A stretch of 64,000 bases of DNA from DATFVA01 sp963743325 (lineage in GTDB: Bacteria; Bacteroidota; Ignavibacteria; Ignavibacteriales; Ignavibacteriaceae): assembly GCA_963743325.1 (NCBI GenBank), contig CAVUOZ010000006.1, positions 1 through 64,000 of the forward strand, in the 5' to 3' direction. Numbering within the stretch: the first letter of the stretch is position 1; the number at the start of each line of letters is the position of its first letter. Below are positions 1 to 8,407 of this stretch, in pieces. A model generated the notes under the pieces. It ran no database searches. It saw only the letters and a list, made by a program, of their open reading frames with translations, and had not been told where the DNA came from. A program made the position numbers and the translations under genes.

Positions 1-63
1 TGGCTCAATATCTCCTTTTGGCCTTAAGTGAGTTATATCCAGGCCTTCCACATTTTCCTTCAT
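1..63 (-). CDS. possible 5' end of a gene running off the window
   Basis: Reading the minus strand from an ATG at 63-61 gives 21 open codons, MKENVEGLDITHLRPKGDIEP, that continue past the window edge. The peptide looks protein-like in composition (no run of rare residues, mixed charge). No clear ribosome binding site precedes the ATG and the fragment is too short to assign to a family. It is listed only as a candidate partial gene, divergent from the small gene that starts at 200. Confidence 0.25.
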   Translation of the reverse strand, partial: MKENVEGLDITHLRPKGDIEP

Positions 64-199
64 TCACATTTTCGATGATTTATTAACCCCAAAGGTCAAA
101 AGAAGGAAAAATATAGCTAATAAAAAGCAGTTGTGATCATTCTGTCCTTGAATTAATTTAGCTGCAGTATTTTTATTAAAAATTATTGAGGGGAAACCC

Positions 200-436
200 G
201 TGGACAATGAGATTAACCTTAATGAGCTATTAGCCTCAAAACATTTCCATAAATTACGCTCAATGAACCTTATCAATGAAACCAGGCTAAGGAATCTGAT
301 GATACAGGATGAATATAAAGCTCTGCGTTTAAGGAATTCTGCACCAGTATGTGTCCAGATCCTGATGGATAAATATTATCTCTCTGATTCTTCTATTAAT
401 TCAATTCTTTTTCGTAAAGGGAGTCCCGGATTCTAA
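200..436 (+). CDS. small hypothetical protein (78 aa)
   Basis: The GTG start at 200 is preceded by a GAGGGG ribosome-binding-like stretch at 188-193, which supports this start. The product is mainly helical by composition (NELLASKHFHKLRSMNLINE, then a charged middle and a hydrophobic VQILMDKYYLS segment). It could be a small helix-turn-helix or regulatory protein, but no diagnostic motif is visible and I do not recognise the family. No signal peptide or membrane segment is present. It stands alone upstream of the DUF6266-like gene, with about 120 bases between them. Confidence 0.45.
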   Translation: MDNEINLNELLASKHFHKLRSMNLINETRLRNLMIQDEYKALRLRNSAPVCVQILMDKYYLSDSSINSILFRKGSPGF

Positions 437-558
437 GTCTACTTTAATCTTAGCATTTTTTTTAAAGACTATAGTCTCACTTGCTGAAAAGTACAGTGAC
501 AGCCCGTATTCTCCTTAATATTTTTGTAGTGTTTTTTAACAAAAAAAAGAGATCGAAA

Positions 559-1245
559 ATGGCTGAAGTAAAAAACTCAAAAATAGGAAATTTCAGGGGT
601 AAATTAGGAAATTTGTCGGCCCGCATAATATATGGCAAAACAATTCTTGCCAGACGACCGATAAGTTACAGGGTGAGTTATGCACCTGAGCTGGTTGAAA
701 ACCGGAGGAAGTTTACCGTCTCCGTTAAATTCGCCCAAAAGCTTATAACTCTTTCCGCATTGTATGAAATCTGGCTTGAGTTTAAGGAACCGGGTATGTC
801 AGTATACAATTATATCATTAAAAAGAATTACACGGTATCATCCCCAGAAAAACCTACTGTTAATAATATATTAATCCCGCCCAACGGCTTTCATCTGCCG
901 GTCACTCAGATAACAATTGCTGTGAATAGTGTAATTGTTCAGATTGCTCCGCTTGATTCTGTGATGACAGCCTCAGCATACGAAGAGGTATTTGTGCTGA
1001 ACGGCTTGCTATGCCGGTACAATCCTCTTGATCCAAAGGCCGATCCTTATGTAATCACAACGTTTGAGCAGGCTCCCGCAGCACTGGATATTAATAATGC
1101 TATTGTCCTTGATATTTCTCCGGATGCAGTTCAACGGCGTGCAGCAGGGAAGTACCGGAATTCAATACTATACCTTGCACTTGTTACACTTGACAGCGGG
1201 GGAAAGGCAGTACAGTATTCTGAAACCTTCGCACGGGAAATATAG
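559..1245 (+). CDS. DUF6266-like protein
   Basis: The ATG at 559 (MAEVKNSKIGNFRGKLGNLS) is preferred over an upstream in-frame TTG because it restores the typical N-terminus of DUF6266-type proteins of Bacteroidota. Those proteins begin with a short 'NGxxGxFxGKxGNxxG' motif followed by a segment with conserved Arg and Pro and an 'R.KF..A..F...L' helix. Here GKLGNLSARIIYGKT and RRKFTVSVKFAQKL fit that pattern. The protein is 228 aa, within the family's usual 200-230 aa. The C-terminal half has alternating hydrophobic residues suggesting beta structure. The function of the family is unknown. No secretion signal is present. The assignment rests on motif recall, not on a search. Confidence 0.6.
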   Translation: MAEVKNSKIGNFRGKLGNLSARIIYGKTILARRPISYRVSYAPELVENRRKFTVSVKFAQKLITLSALYEIWLEFKEPGMSVYNYIIKKNYTVSSPEKPTVNNILIPPNGFHLPVTQITIAVNSVIVQIAPLDSVMTASAYEEVFVLNGLLCRYNPLDPKADPYVITTFEQAPAALDINNAIVLDISPDAVQRRAAGKYRNSILYLALVTLDSGGKAVQYSETFAREI

Positions 1246-1482
1246 AGAACATTATAAATAATGTTCCTACGCAATGTTCACGGTCAATTAACAGTATCCG
1301 TTTTACCAGTTCATCTATCTTTGTAGAGGAAAGCTCAACTATTCGGAAATTCCGGATAATTCAATCAGAAGTGTCGGTTCCTGGTCTGTTGACGCTTCTG
1401 GCGATGTTGGCGCTTCCGGCTATATGCTGATAACGGTTAACTCGATATTTAAGCTGAGTTATCTCGATACACCCCTCGCTAA

Positions 1483-1600
1483 TCGCTCGGGGCACTCGAT
1501 AACCGCTGAACTTCTCATCTTTCTGAAAGATTCTATAAACTTCCGCGGTGCCTGAGTGTCCCGCTCTGGTTCAAATCTGGCGGGATGTATCGAGGCACCG
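1483..1600. repeat. intergenic repeat with REP-like hairpin, copy 1
   Basis: The segment from CGCTCGG at 1483 through AACCGCTGAACT to the hairpin at 1546-1600 recurs at 2029-2139 with a few substitutions and small indels. The hairpin arms are CGGTGCCT (from 1546) and AGGCACCG (to 1600), with an inner GTCCCG/CGGGAT pairing. Such GGTGCC...GGCACC palindromes are typical of REP-like intergenic repeats in Bacteroidota. No protein coding is evident. Confidence 0.6.
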
Positions 1601-2028
1601 ATAAAAAAGGAATCCACATAAAAACTTTAGCAGATTTCGATTCAGTTGTCAATTTTATTTCTACTAATGTGACGGCGCTCTGCGGCTGTACATCGATCGG
1701 GTTGCTACTTGTCATTGAAGGATTCAGCCGAGTTAGCTATCTTACTGCAGGTCGGGACGATGAGAAAGGAATCCACATAAAAACATAGAGATGTCATTCA
1801 GTTGTCATTCAATAGTCATTTGTGGTCACTGGGAGCTGATGTCTTAGCATTTAGTCTTCTATCATTGCTACTTGTCATTTCGGAGGAGTTCCGACAATAT
1901 TATTTTACTTCAGGTCGGGACGACTGAGAAATCTTAACTTCCACTGTACAAGTTAAACGGTTTTATGTTTCGCCGCTTTGCGGCTCGGGGTGATTTGCTT
2001 AATTTTTATTTCTACTAATGTGACGCCG
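1601..2028. repeat. degenerate direct-repeat block
   Basis: This non-coding stretch is built from short motifs seen twice. GGAATCCACATAAAAAC occurs near 1609 and 1768. TTTTATTTCTACTAATGTGA occurs near 1653 and 2004. TTGCTACTTGTCATT occurs near 1702 and 1865. CAGGTCGGGACGA occurs near 1748 and 1910. The repeats overlap in order, suggesting nested or tandem duplication of a roughly 150-200 bp unit followed by decay. Short open frames in it show no protein-like composition. Confidence 0.55.
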
Positions 2029-2139
2029 CTCGCTCGGAACACTCGATAACCGCTGAACTTTCTACTTCTTTCTGAAGATTCTATAAACTTCCACGGTGCC
2101 TGAGTGTCCCGATTTTATCGGGATGTATCGAAGGCACCG
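2029..2139. repeat. intergenic repeat with REP-like hairpin, copy 2
   Basis: This is the second copy of the element at 1483-1600. Its hairpin (2094-2139) is better preserved: CGGTGCC pairs with GGCACCG, and inside it TCCCGAT pairs with ATCGGGA around a TTT loop. It ends about 150 bases before the L,D-transpeptidase start, so it could also affect transcript stability there, but nothing shows this. Confidence 0.6.
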
Positions 2140-2285
2140 GGAAATACTTTGATAATCCGAAATGGAAAAATAAAAGTAAATAATCTATAATATTTTGCTA
2201 ACTTTACTTACTATAAAATTTATTTATTTTGTTTTTCAAAATCATTAAACAAACCTTTAAAGATACTATTCAAAACCTTAAACCG

Positions 2286-4115
2286 ATGAAATTATTATTA
2301 ACCAGGTTATTCATAATCGCCGGAATAATTTTGTTTTTACATTCCGGCTGTTCGAAGAAAATATCCGAGGCAGATCAGGGATTAAATGAAAAATTAAAAT
2401 TCAGCGAATCTGAGTACAATAATGCAATAAAGAATAGATTTAATGATGAAAGCTTTTTAAAAGACTCTTCATTCCAATACCTTGATACATTAAAAGCCTT
2501 TTATGCCGGGAGAAATTTTCAGCCAGTCTACTTAAAAAGTTTTGAGGAAAAGAAATTTGTTGATTCAATCCTGACCATTTTTAAAAAAGCTGTTGAGCAT
2601 GGTTTAAACCCCGAACAATATCATTTAAGTTTGATAGCTTCAGACTTTTATAATTCAATTCATGATACTCTAAATAATCAGGATAGATTAACTCTACTTG
2701 CGAATTCAGAACTTTTTTTAGCTGATGGTATTTTAAAATATGCCTGGCATATGCGATATGGAGTAACGAATCCAAAAGACCTTTTTCCCGACAGCTATTA
2801 TCTTCCTGTTCCGGATTCGTCGAAAAGGGATTTTTTTGAACCTCTCAGAAAAAAAAATATAGTTCAATATCTAAGCAATATCCAACCAAAGAGCAAAAAT
2901 TATAAAAGACTTCAGGCAGCATTAGAACGTTTTAATGCTTATAAAAACCTCAAATGGAAAGAAATTCCTATCATAAATAAGAAAATAGAACCCGGGGATA
3001 ATTATCCGGATATTAAGCAAGTAGCAGACCGATTAATTAATCTTGGTTTTTTAGATTCTTCCAAAGTTAAAATTAAAGACCTTTCTGTTTACGATTCTCT
3101 TCTTTTAGAACCTGTAAAAAAATTTCAGAGGCTGAATGGATTAAATGAGGATGGAGTGCTTGGTAAAGCCACAGTAGAAAAGTTAAATACTACGCCTGAA
3201 GAGTACATTAAGAAAATTAAGATTAATCTGGAACGATTAAGGTGGATTAATTATTCCGATACTGCACGTTATATTGTCGTGAACATTCCTGATTTCCGGT
3301 TACATGTTGTTGAGAATAAAAAAGAATTGTTCAATATTAAAGTCTGTACAGGGAAGAAAAGACCCGCTAATTTTGAAAAGCGATTAAAAGTTTATAAAAA
3401 AACAAAACGTATTTGGGATAAGCCCGATGACTGGGAAACTCCTTGCATGTATGGTGAGATTTCAAATTTAATTCTAAATCCAACGTGGACTGTCCCTTCA
3501 AACATCATCAGGGAAGAAATTCTGGCAGGTATTAAAAAGGATTCGAGTTATCTTTTCGAGAAAAATTTTAAAGTATATAAGGATGGGGTTGAAATAAATT
3601 ATAAGGATGTTAAGATAAAAGAATTAGCTACTGATAATATTCCATACAGAATTGTTCAGGATCCCGGAGCAGGAAATGCTCTTGGCAGGATAAAATTTAT
3701 GTTTACAAATCCTTTTGGTATTTATCTTCACGATACTCCTTCAAGGGCACCATTTTCTTTGTCGAATAGAGCTGTAAGCCATGGCTGTATAAGAGTTGAA
3801 AAACCTCTGATGTTTGCGGATTATATTTTAAAGGATAATTCAAAGTGGAATATTGATTACCTGAAAATCGAGATCGGTCAGAATGTGGATGATAAATCAA
3901 AAATTTCAGAGTATTATAAAAAAAGAAGTGAGCTTAGAAAAAACAGGAGCTTTGGTAAAACCACTGAAGTTGTACTGGATAAAAAAATCCCCCTGTTCGT
4001 TGATTACTACACAGCCTGGGTTGATGATAACGGTGAAATAAATTTCAGGGATGATGTATATAATCAGGATAAAATTTTAATGGAATATTTTTTTCGGAAT
4101 GAATTATCTAAATAG
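2286..4115 (+). CDS. L,D-transpeptidase, YcbB/LdtD type, lipoprotein
   Basis: This enzyme would form 3-3 peptidoglycan cross-links or anchor proteins to peptidoglycan in the periplasm. The ATG at 2286 is preferred over an upstream TTG because it gives a lipoprotein signal, MKLLLTRLF...FLHSGC, with lipobox Cys22. Residues about 30-230 match the scaffold domain of the YcbB family. Residues about 240-295 form a peptidoglycan-binding domain (LINLGFLDSS...VKKFQRLNGLNEDGVLGKAT). The YkuD catalytic domain follows, with IYLHDTPSR and the SHGCIRVEKP motif; Cys501 is the expected nucleophile. Length (609 aa) is normal for YcbB-type enzymes. It is a single gene with no operon partner, and function is predicted with high certainty at family level. 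Confidence 0.92.
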   Translation: MKLLLTRLFIIAGIILFLHSGCSKKISEADQGLNEKLKFSESEYNNAIKNRFNDESFLKDSSFQYLDTLKAFYAGRNFQPVYLKSFEEKKFVDSILTIFKKAVEHGLNPEQYHLSLIASDFYNSIHDTLNNQDRLTLLANSELFLADGILKYAWHMRYGVTNPKDLFPDSYYLPVPDSSKRDFFEPLRKKNIVQYLSNIQPKSKNYKRLQAALERFNAYKNLKWKEIPIINKKIEPGDNYPDIKQVADRLINLGFLDSSKVKIKDLSVYDSLLLEPVKKFQRLNGLNEDGVLGKATVEKLNTTPEEYIKKIKINLERLRWINYSDTARYIVVNIPDFRLHVVENKKELFNIKVCTGKKRPANFEKRLKVYKKTKRIWDKPDDWETPCMYGEISNLILNPTWTVPSNIIREEILAGIKKDSSYLFEKNFKVYKDGVEINYKDVKIKELATDNIPYRIVQDPGAGNALGRIKFMFTNPFGIYLHDTPSRAPFSLSNRAVSHGCIRVEKPLMFADYILKDNSKWNIDYLKIEIGQNVDDKSKISEYYKKRSELRKNRSFGKTTEVVLDKKIPLFVDYYTAWVDDNGEINFRDDVYNQDKILMEYFFRNELSK

Positions 4116-4116
4116 G

Positions 4117-4286
4117 TCTTATCCCGTATGTGAGTCTGAAATTGCAGCGACTTTGATTGATATGTCCCGGGAAAATGGTTATCTCCCGAACCTGGAATTG
4201 GCAGAAAATGATACATATATGATGGTGGTGATCCGGTGAAAAGAAAAATACTTTATTTCGCGCTATCTGTAATTCAAACTCTATGA
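4117..4286 (+). pseudogene. remnant of a GH92-type alpha-mannosidase
   Basis: Directly after the transpeptidase stop, an open frame encodes IAATLIDMSRENGYLP, NLELAENDTYMMV and then stops. Reading on after a one-base slip gives GGDPV. GH92 enzymes have a conserved segment of the form 'L.dM....GyLP.Wela.nDtyvMvGDPa', which carries substrate and calcium-binding residues. The match in order and spacing is good, but only about 50 codons survive, with no start codon, and the Trp of the motif is replaced. It is a gene fragment, not an expressed enzyme. Confidence 0.45.
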
Positions 4287-4293
4287 TTATTGC

Positions 4294-4644
4294 TTATTCT
4301 ATACTTAAGATAACCTGATATAATAATTCAGAGATATAATTAAACTTTTCAATATCATTATTCCCGCACTTTGAAATTATAAGTCTCTTCCCCCAGGTAC
4401 CGGGATTTATGCGACCCTCAAATTCAATTGCTTTTTTGGGATCAATTTTTACCGAAGGACTAATGACAAAATTACCCATTAACATTCCGTTTTTTTTACG
4501 GTTGTAGACCATGATCTTAATGCCATTATACTTATAAATTTGTGTAAAATTACTGCCGGTAATGGGATGCTCCTCAATTATGATGTCGGCAAGTGCATTC
4601 AATCGGAATCTTAGTTGACTGTCTATATATCTATAATGCCACAT
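4294..4644 (-). CDS. hypothetical protein (116 aa)
   Basis: A minus-strand open frame begins with ATG at 4644 (MWHYRYIDSQLRFRLNALAD). It has balanced, protein-like composition, with a probable alpha/beta pattern and no signal peptide or membrane segment. The ribosome binding site is weak. It is the only sizeable frame in the region and is convergent with the GH92 remnant. I do not recognise a family. It may be an intact orphan gene or the residue of a longer one. Confidence 0.4.
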   Translation of the reverse strand: MWHYRYIDSQLRFRLNALADIIIEEHPITGSNFTQIYKYNGIKIMVYNRKKNGMLMGNFVISPSVKIDPKKAIEFEGRINPGTWGKRLIISKCGNNDIEKFNYISELLYQVILSIE

Positions 4645-5056
4645 ACCATTTAAGTTATAATAACCTTGAATAAAAAGCTATAAAAGATGCATAACTTGCT
4701 ATAGATTTAAGATCGTAAATGAGAATAAGAGTCTTTTTAACAGATTCATTTTATGGGAATCCGGTATATAAACTTAACAATCATCATAGCTGTCACGCAG
4801 AAGGTCGTCCCGATTAAGGATCGTGAAGTCTCTTCGCAGCAATAAAAAACAATAATTGAGTGATAAACACTATAATTGCCAGCACGAAAAATGCAGGATA
4901 ACAATTTAATTTAAGAATTTAGTTGACTTAAGAAATTCAGGAAGTTATGTTTTATATGTGAATTTTTTCATTTGTTGTTGTGTTGAACTAAATTCCGAAT
5001 AGACAAAAGCCAGTTAGAAGATTAGTTCAAACTATCGACAGACAGGAGGAGAATTG
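4645..5056. other. intergenic region, no gene seen
   Basis: These 410 bases are AT-rich and broken by stops in all frames. A short segment at 4791-4843 (CTGTCACGCAGAAGGTCG, then CGTGAAGTCTCTTCGCAG) resembles decayed REP-like repeat sequence. The last bases hold the strong AGGAGG ribosome binding site of the small frame that starts at 5057. Confidence 0.4.
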
Positions 5057-5323
5057 ATGATAGTCAATATTCGAGATTTCCAATCCTTCCTAAAAAAAAT
5101 AAATAGTGGTTCGGAAAAATATGGTGAATTTATCTTTCCTTACCGGGCCACTCTTGAAAAAATTGATATCCCTTCATTCCGGGCTGCCAAATTTGAAGAA
5201 ACCAGTAATTCCGGATTATGCTATTATCGGACTATTGACCCTCTAAAAATTCTTTTCTATCTCTCACGTGAAAAAGTTTATCCGTTAAAATACTACAATG
5301 CGGAAAAAATAATAATGGGATAA
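5057..5323 (+). pseudogene. N-terminal remnant of an iron-sulfur hydrogenase/sulfite reductase beta-type subunit
   Basis: An AGGAGG site at 5046-5051 precedes ATG 5057. The product begins MIVNIRDFQSFLKKI and ends near IDPLKILFYLSREKVYPL. This pattern (an N-terminal 'FL..L', later 'r...pPK.f.fp..E.l...') matches the start of the 4Fe-4S subunit shared by sulfhydrogenase beta subunits (HydB) and anaerobic sulfite reductase subunit A (AsrA). Those proteins are over 300 aa and carry two CxxCxxCxxxCP motifs. This frame stops after 88 codons with no such motif. It is therefore a truncated relic, or less likely a small stand-alone protein derived from it. It lies 85 bases upstream of the hdrA-like gene. 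Confidence 0.5.
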
Positions 5324-5408
5324 TAACTTACAAAAAAAATATAAAAAAGGATTCAGAGCTTATATATCATAATGAATTTGTAAATATTATTTAATAAATA
5401 TATTTATT

Positions 5409-7224
5409 ATGGAAGAAAAAAAATTAACAGTCGTCTATTCCTGTGATACCTTAAATGGAAGTGCTGATCTCTTAGACTCTCCGGAAATTATAGTTTATGC
5501 ATCGAAGTTACCGGGCGTTTCGGCCGTATGGCTCCCTTCTGATATTTCTTTAAAGGATCCAGAACAAGTCGCTAAGAAATTACAAAAGAATAATTTAAAA
5601 AGAATTGTTATCGCCGGAGACAATGCAGGAATGCATAAAAGCTTTTTTTCCAGAGCAATGGTACTTGCCGGTAATAATCCCGAGGACGTCATATTAGCAA
5701 GTTTCCTTGAATATGGAGCCAGTCATAAAAGCGATATTGAGAGAGCAAAAGCCATAGTTGCATGTGCAGTGTACGGAGTTCCATTTGAAAATGCCGCTGA
5801 TCCTGAAGAACTTCCTGTAAATCCAGGTACCCTGGTCATTGGCGGAGGGATAGCCGGTATTCAGGCTTCACTTGAGATAGCCGCAAGCAGGAATATAGTG
5901 TATCTGGTAGAAAAATCAGCTACGATCGGCGGGCACATGGCAATGTTCGATAAGACTTTTCCTACACTAGATTGTGCAGCATGTATTTTAACACCTAAGA
6001 TGGTTGAAGTCGGGCAGCATGAATTATATAAAGCTTATGACCTATTCTGAGGTGCAGGAAGTAAAAGGAGTGCCGGGAAACTATACAGTAAAAATATTGA
6101 AAAAAGCCCGCAGAATTAATCTTGAACTCTGTACAGGATGCGGAATATGCGCGGAAAAGTGTCCTCCTAAAAAACCGAGTGAATTCGATGCAAATATAAC
6201 ACTAAGAAGGGCTGCTTATATTCCATTCCCGCAGGCTGTTCCAAATAAATATTTAATTGATCCGAGTATATGCACTTATGTTATAAATGGTAAATGCGGT
6301 GCATGTGTTAAACTTTGTCCGGTTCCGGGTTGTATCAACCTGGATGAAAAAGATGAAATTGTTGAAATCAATGTCGGAAATATTATTGTTGCCACGGGAT
6401 TTAAAACATTTAATGCTACGAAATTCGCACAATTTGGTTACGGAAAATACCCCAATGTATTAACTTCGATAGAACTTGAAAGATTAATCAATGCCGCCGG
6501 TCCTACAGGCGGAAAAATAGCCAAACGTGTTCAGGATAAAAAAGGGAATTGGGTATTTACTCACGATTCAATCTGTTCGCCCAAAAGCGTAGCAATTATT
6601 CATTGTATTGGCAGCAGGGATGTGAACTATAATAAATATTGTTCTAAAGTATGCTGCATGTATTCTCTGAAACTTGCACATCTTTTAAAAGAAAAATTAC
6701 CTGAGGCGGAAATCAATGAATATTATATTGATATACGTGCATACGGTAAAGGCTACGAAGAATTTTATAACCGTATTAAAAAGGAAGGTGTTAATGTTGT
6801 CCGCGGGAGGCCTGCTAAAGTTGAACAGTACGGGGATGAGCTTATTGTAAGATGTGAAGACATTGAAGGAGCAAGAATAATTGAGCAGAAAGTTGATATG
6901 GTTATTCTTGCGGTTGGAACTGAACCAAGGACTGATTCAGCAAAGATTGCTGAAATGCTGGGGATATCAGTTGATGCATACGGTTGGTTTAAGGAATTTA
7001 ATTATATCAGTGATCCTGTGAATACATTTTCCGGAGGTATAGCCATTGCCGGTGCCTGCCAGGGACCCAAGGATATACCTGATTCAGTTGCCCAGGCTTC
7101 GGCTGCGGCTTCAAGGGTTTTACAAAGTATTGCAAAAAATAAAATAAAAAATGGTATCAAAAGTCTTTCGCTTGAACAAATTGAAACTAAAGCAAAAGAG
7201 CTTTCTAAAATATTGCAGGAATAA
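5409..7224 (+). pseudogene. HdrA/QmoA-like FAD iron-sulfur protein, one frameshift
   Basis: HdrA-family flavoprotein that would pass electrons within a membrane Qmo-like complex. The first frame (5409-6050) has the FAD motif GGGIAG at residues 145-150 and the DCAACILTPKMVEVGQH segment. The second frame (open from before 6004 to 7224) resumes with IKLMTYSEV, a ferredoxin-like CTGCGICAEKC, CGACVKLCP, the HCIGSR...YCSKVCCMYSLK motif and the C-terminal flavin region (GACQGPKDIPDSVAQA). Removing one A at about 6022-6023 restores VGQHDYIKLMTYSEV, giving a 604-aa protein. Unlike canonical HdrA, its N-terminal domain lacks the CxCG and other cysteines, and the C-terminal double ferredoxin is absent. 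The indel may be a sequencing error or a real lesion. It is the first gene of the hdr-mvh operon, with 2 bases to the next gene. Confidence 0.8.
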
Positions 7225-7226
7225 TT

Positions 7227-8402
7227 ATGAGCCAGAGGGTTAATCTTAATCTTAAAAATGAATTGTTCCTCTATGGAGCAAAAGAGTGGAATCAATGTTT
7301 TCAATGCGGTAATTGCACTGCAACATGCCATACAACTGAAAATGGCTTTTTTTTCCCACGAAAAACGGTGCGACAGGTATTAATGGGATTAACAAAGAGC
7401 CTTCAAACAAATATTGATCCCTGGTTGTGCACATATTGCGGCGATTGTTCAAAAACCTGCCCAAGAGATGCCAATCCTGCCGAAATGATGATGTCCATCA
7501 GAAGGTACCTTATATCGGTATATGACTGGACTGGTATTTCAAAGCTGTTGTACAAATCCAAAAAACTGGAAATAGCTGCAATTTTTTTATTGGCTGTTAT
7601 CGTAATGATCCTTTATCTCCTATTTACAACCTTTCCTTCCGGAGATGCTGCCCGGTGGATTGGACAAGATGGGGGGGCTTTGATAAATAAAATGGCTCCC
7701 TGGAGGAGAATTCACCTGGGAGACTGGATAATAGCCGGAGGATTAGTAACCTTAATAATAACAAATGTGTTTTATATGTGGTATAAGATAATCTACCAGG
7801 ACAAAACTTTAAAGGTTGGAATCATCGATTACTTAAGGCCTATATCACTTTTACCCAAGATTTTTCGCCCCGATAAAAAATATGCTAAATGTGATGAAAA
7901 GAAATTATTTCTCTACTGGTCGCTTCATTTATTTTTAGCATTAAGCTATGCCCTGATGTTTACTATAATCGTATTTTTTCTGAGTTGGTTTCAAACAGAT
8001 AACGTTTACTCAATTTTTCATCCGCAAAGATTCTTAGGGTATATCGCTACAACAGGGCTGTTGGTAGGAATAATCTATTTTTATACAAATAGAACTATTA
8101 AAAACATGGAGAACAGTAAATATTCTCATTTTACTGATTGGACATTTCTCATTTTATTGTTCCTGACAACCTTAACAGGCATTTTACTGCATTTTTTCAG
8201 AATATTTGGTTTACCTCAATTAACATACATTACTTACCTGCTCCATTTAATGGTGTTAGTACCTATGTTAACTATAGAAGTCCCATTTTCTAAATGGTCT
8301 CATATGATCTACAGACCATTCTCGCTTTATTTTGCTCATTTGAAAAAACTGGCAATAAAAAATCAAAAAGTATTATTGAACAATTACATTTTACAGAATT
8401 GA
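7227..8402 (+). CDS. QmoC-like protein: HdrC ferredoxin domain fused to heme-b membrane domain
   Basis: The N-terminal 105 residues form an HdrC-type domain with two cluster motifs, C24-C27-C30-C34 (CFQCGNCTATC) and C68-C71-C74-C78 (CTYCGDCSKTC). The DWTGISKLLY linker typical of HdrC/QmoC follows. The rest has about six membrane segments (roughly 113-135, 165-190, 228-254, 268-286, 302-325, 332-351) with histidines in or beside them (H163, H234, H322, H340) that could bind heme b, as in HdrE/NarI-like domains. This architecture is that of QmoC, which links the Qmo complex to the menaquinone pool. Its length (391 aa) fits. The gene lies between the two hdrA genes, 2 bases after the first and 5 bases before the second, so co-translation is likely. 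Confidence 0.87.
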   Translation: MSQRVNLNLKNELFLYGAKEWNQCFQCGNCTATCHTTENGFFFPRKTVRQVLMGLTKSLQTNIDPWLCTYCGDCSKTCPRDANPAEMMMSIRRYLISVYDWTGISKLLYKSKKLEIAAIFLLAVIVMILYLLFTTFPSGDAARWIGQDGGALINKMAPWRRIHLGDWIIAGGLVTLIITNVFYMWYKIIYQDKTLKVGIIDYLRPISLLPKIFRPDKKYAKCDEKKLFLYWSLHLFLALSYALMFTIIVFFLSWFQTDNVYSIFHPQRFLGYIATTGLLVGIIYFYTNRTIKNMENSKYSHFTDWTFLILLFLTTLTGILLHFFRIFGLPQLTYITYLLHLMVLVPMLTIEVPFSKWSHMIYRPFSLYFAHLKKLAIKNQKVLLNNYILQN

Positions 8403-8407
8403 ATAAA

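Noticed and set aside
1533..1788. Short frames on both strands in the repeat block
   Set aside because: They coincide with duplicated non-coding motifs and hairpins and share sequence only because of the repeats.
1483..2139. CRISPR array
   Set aside because: Repeats are few, unequal in length and irregularly spaced, with no cas genes nearby.
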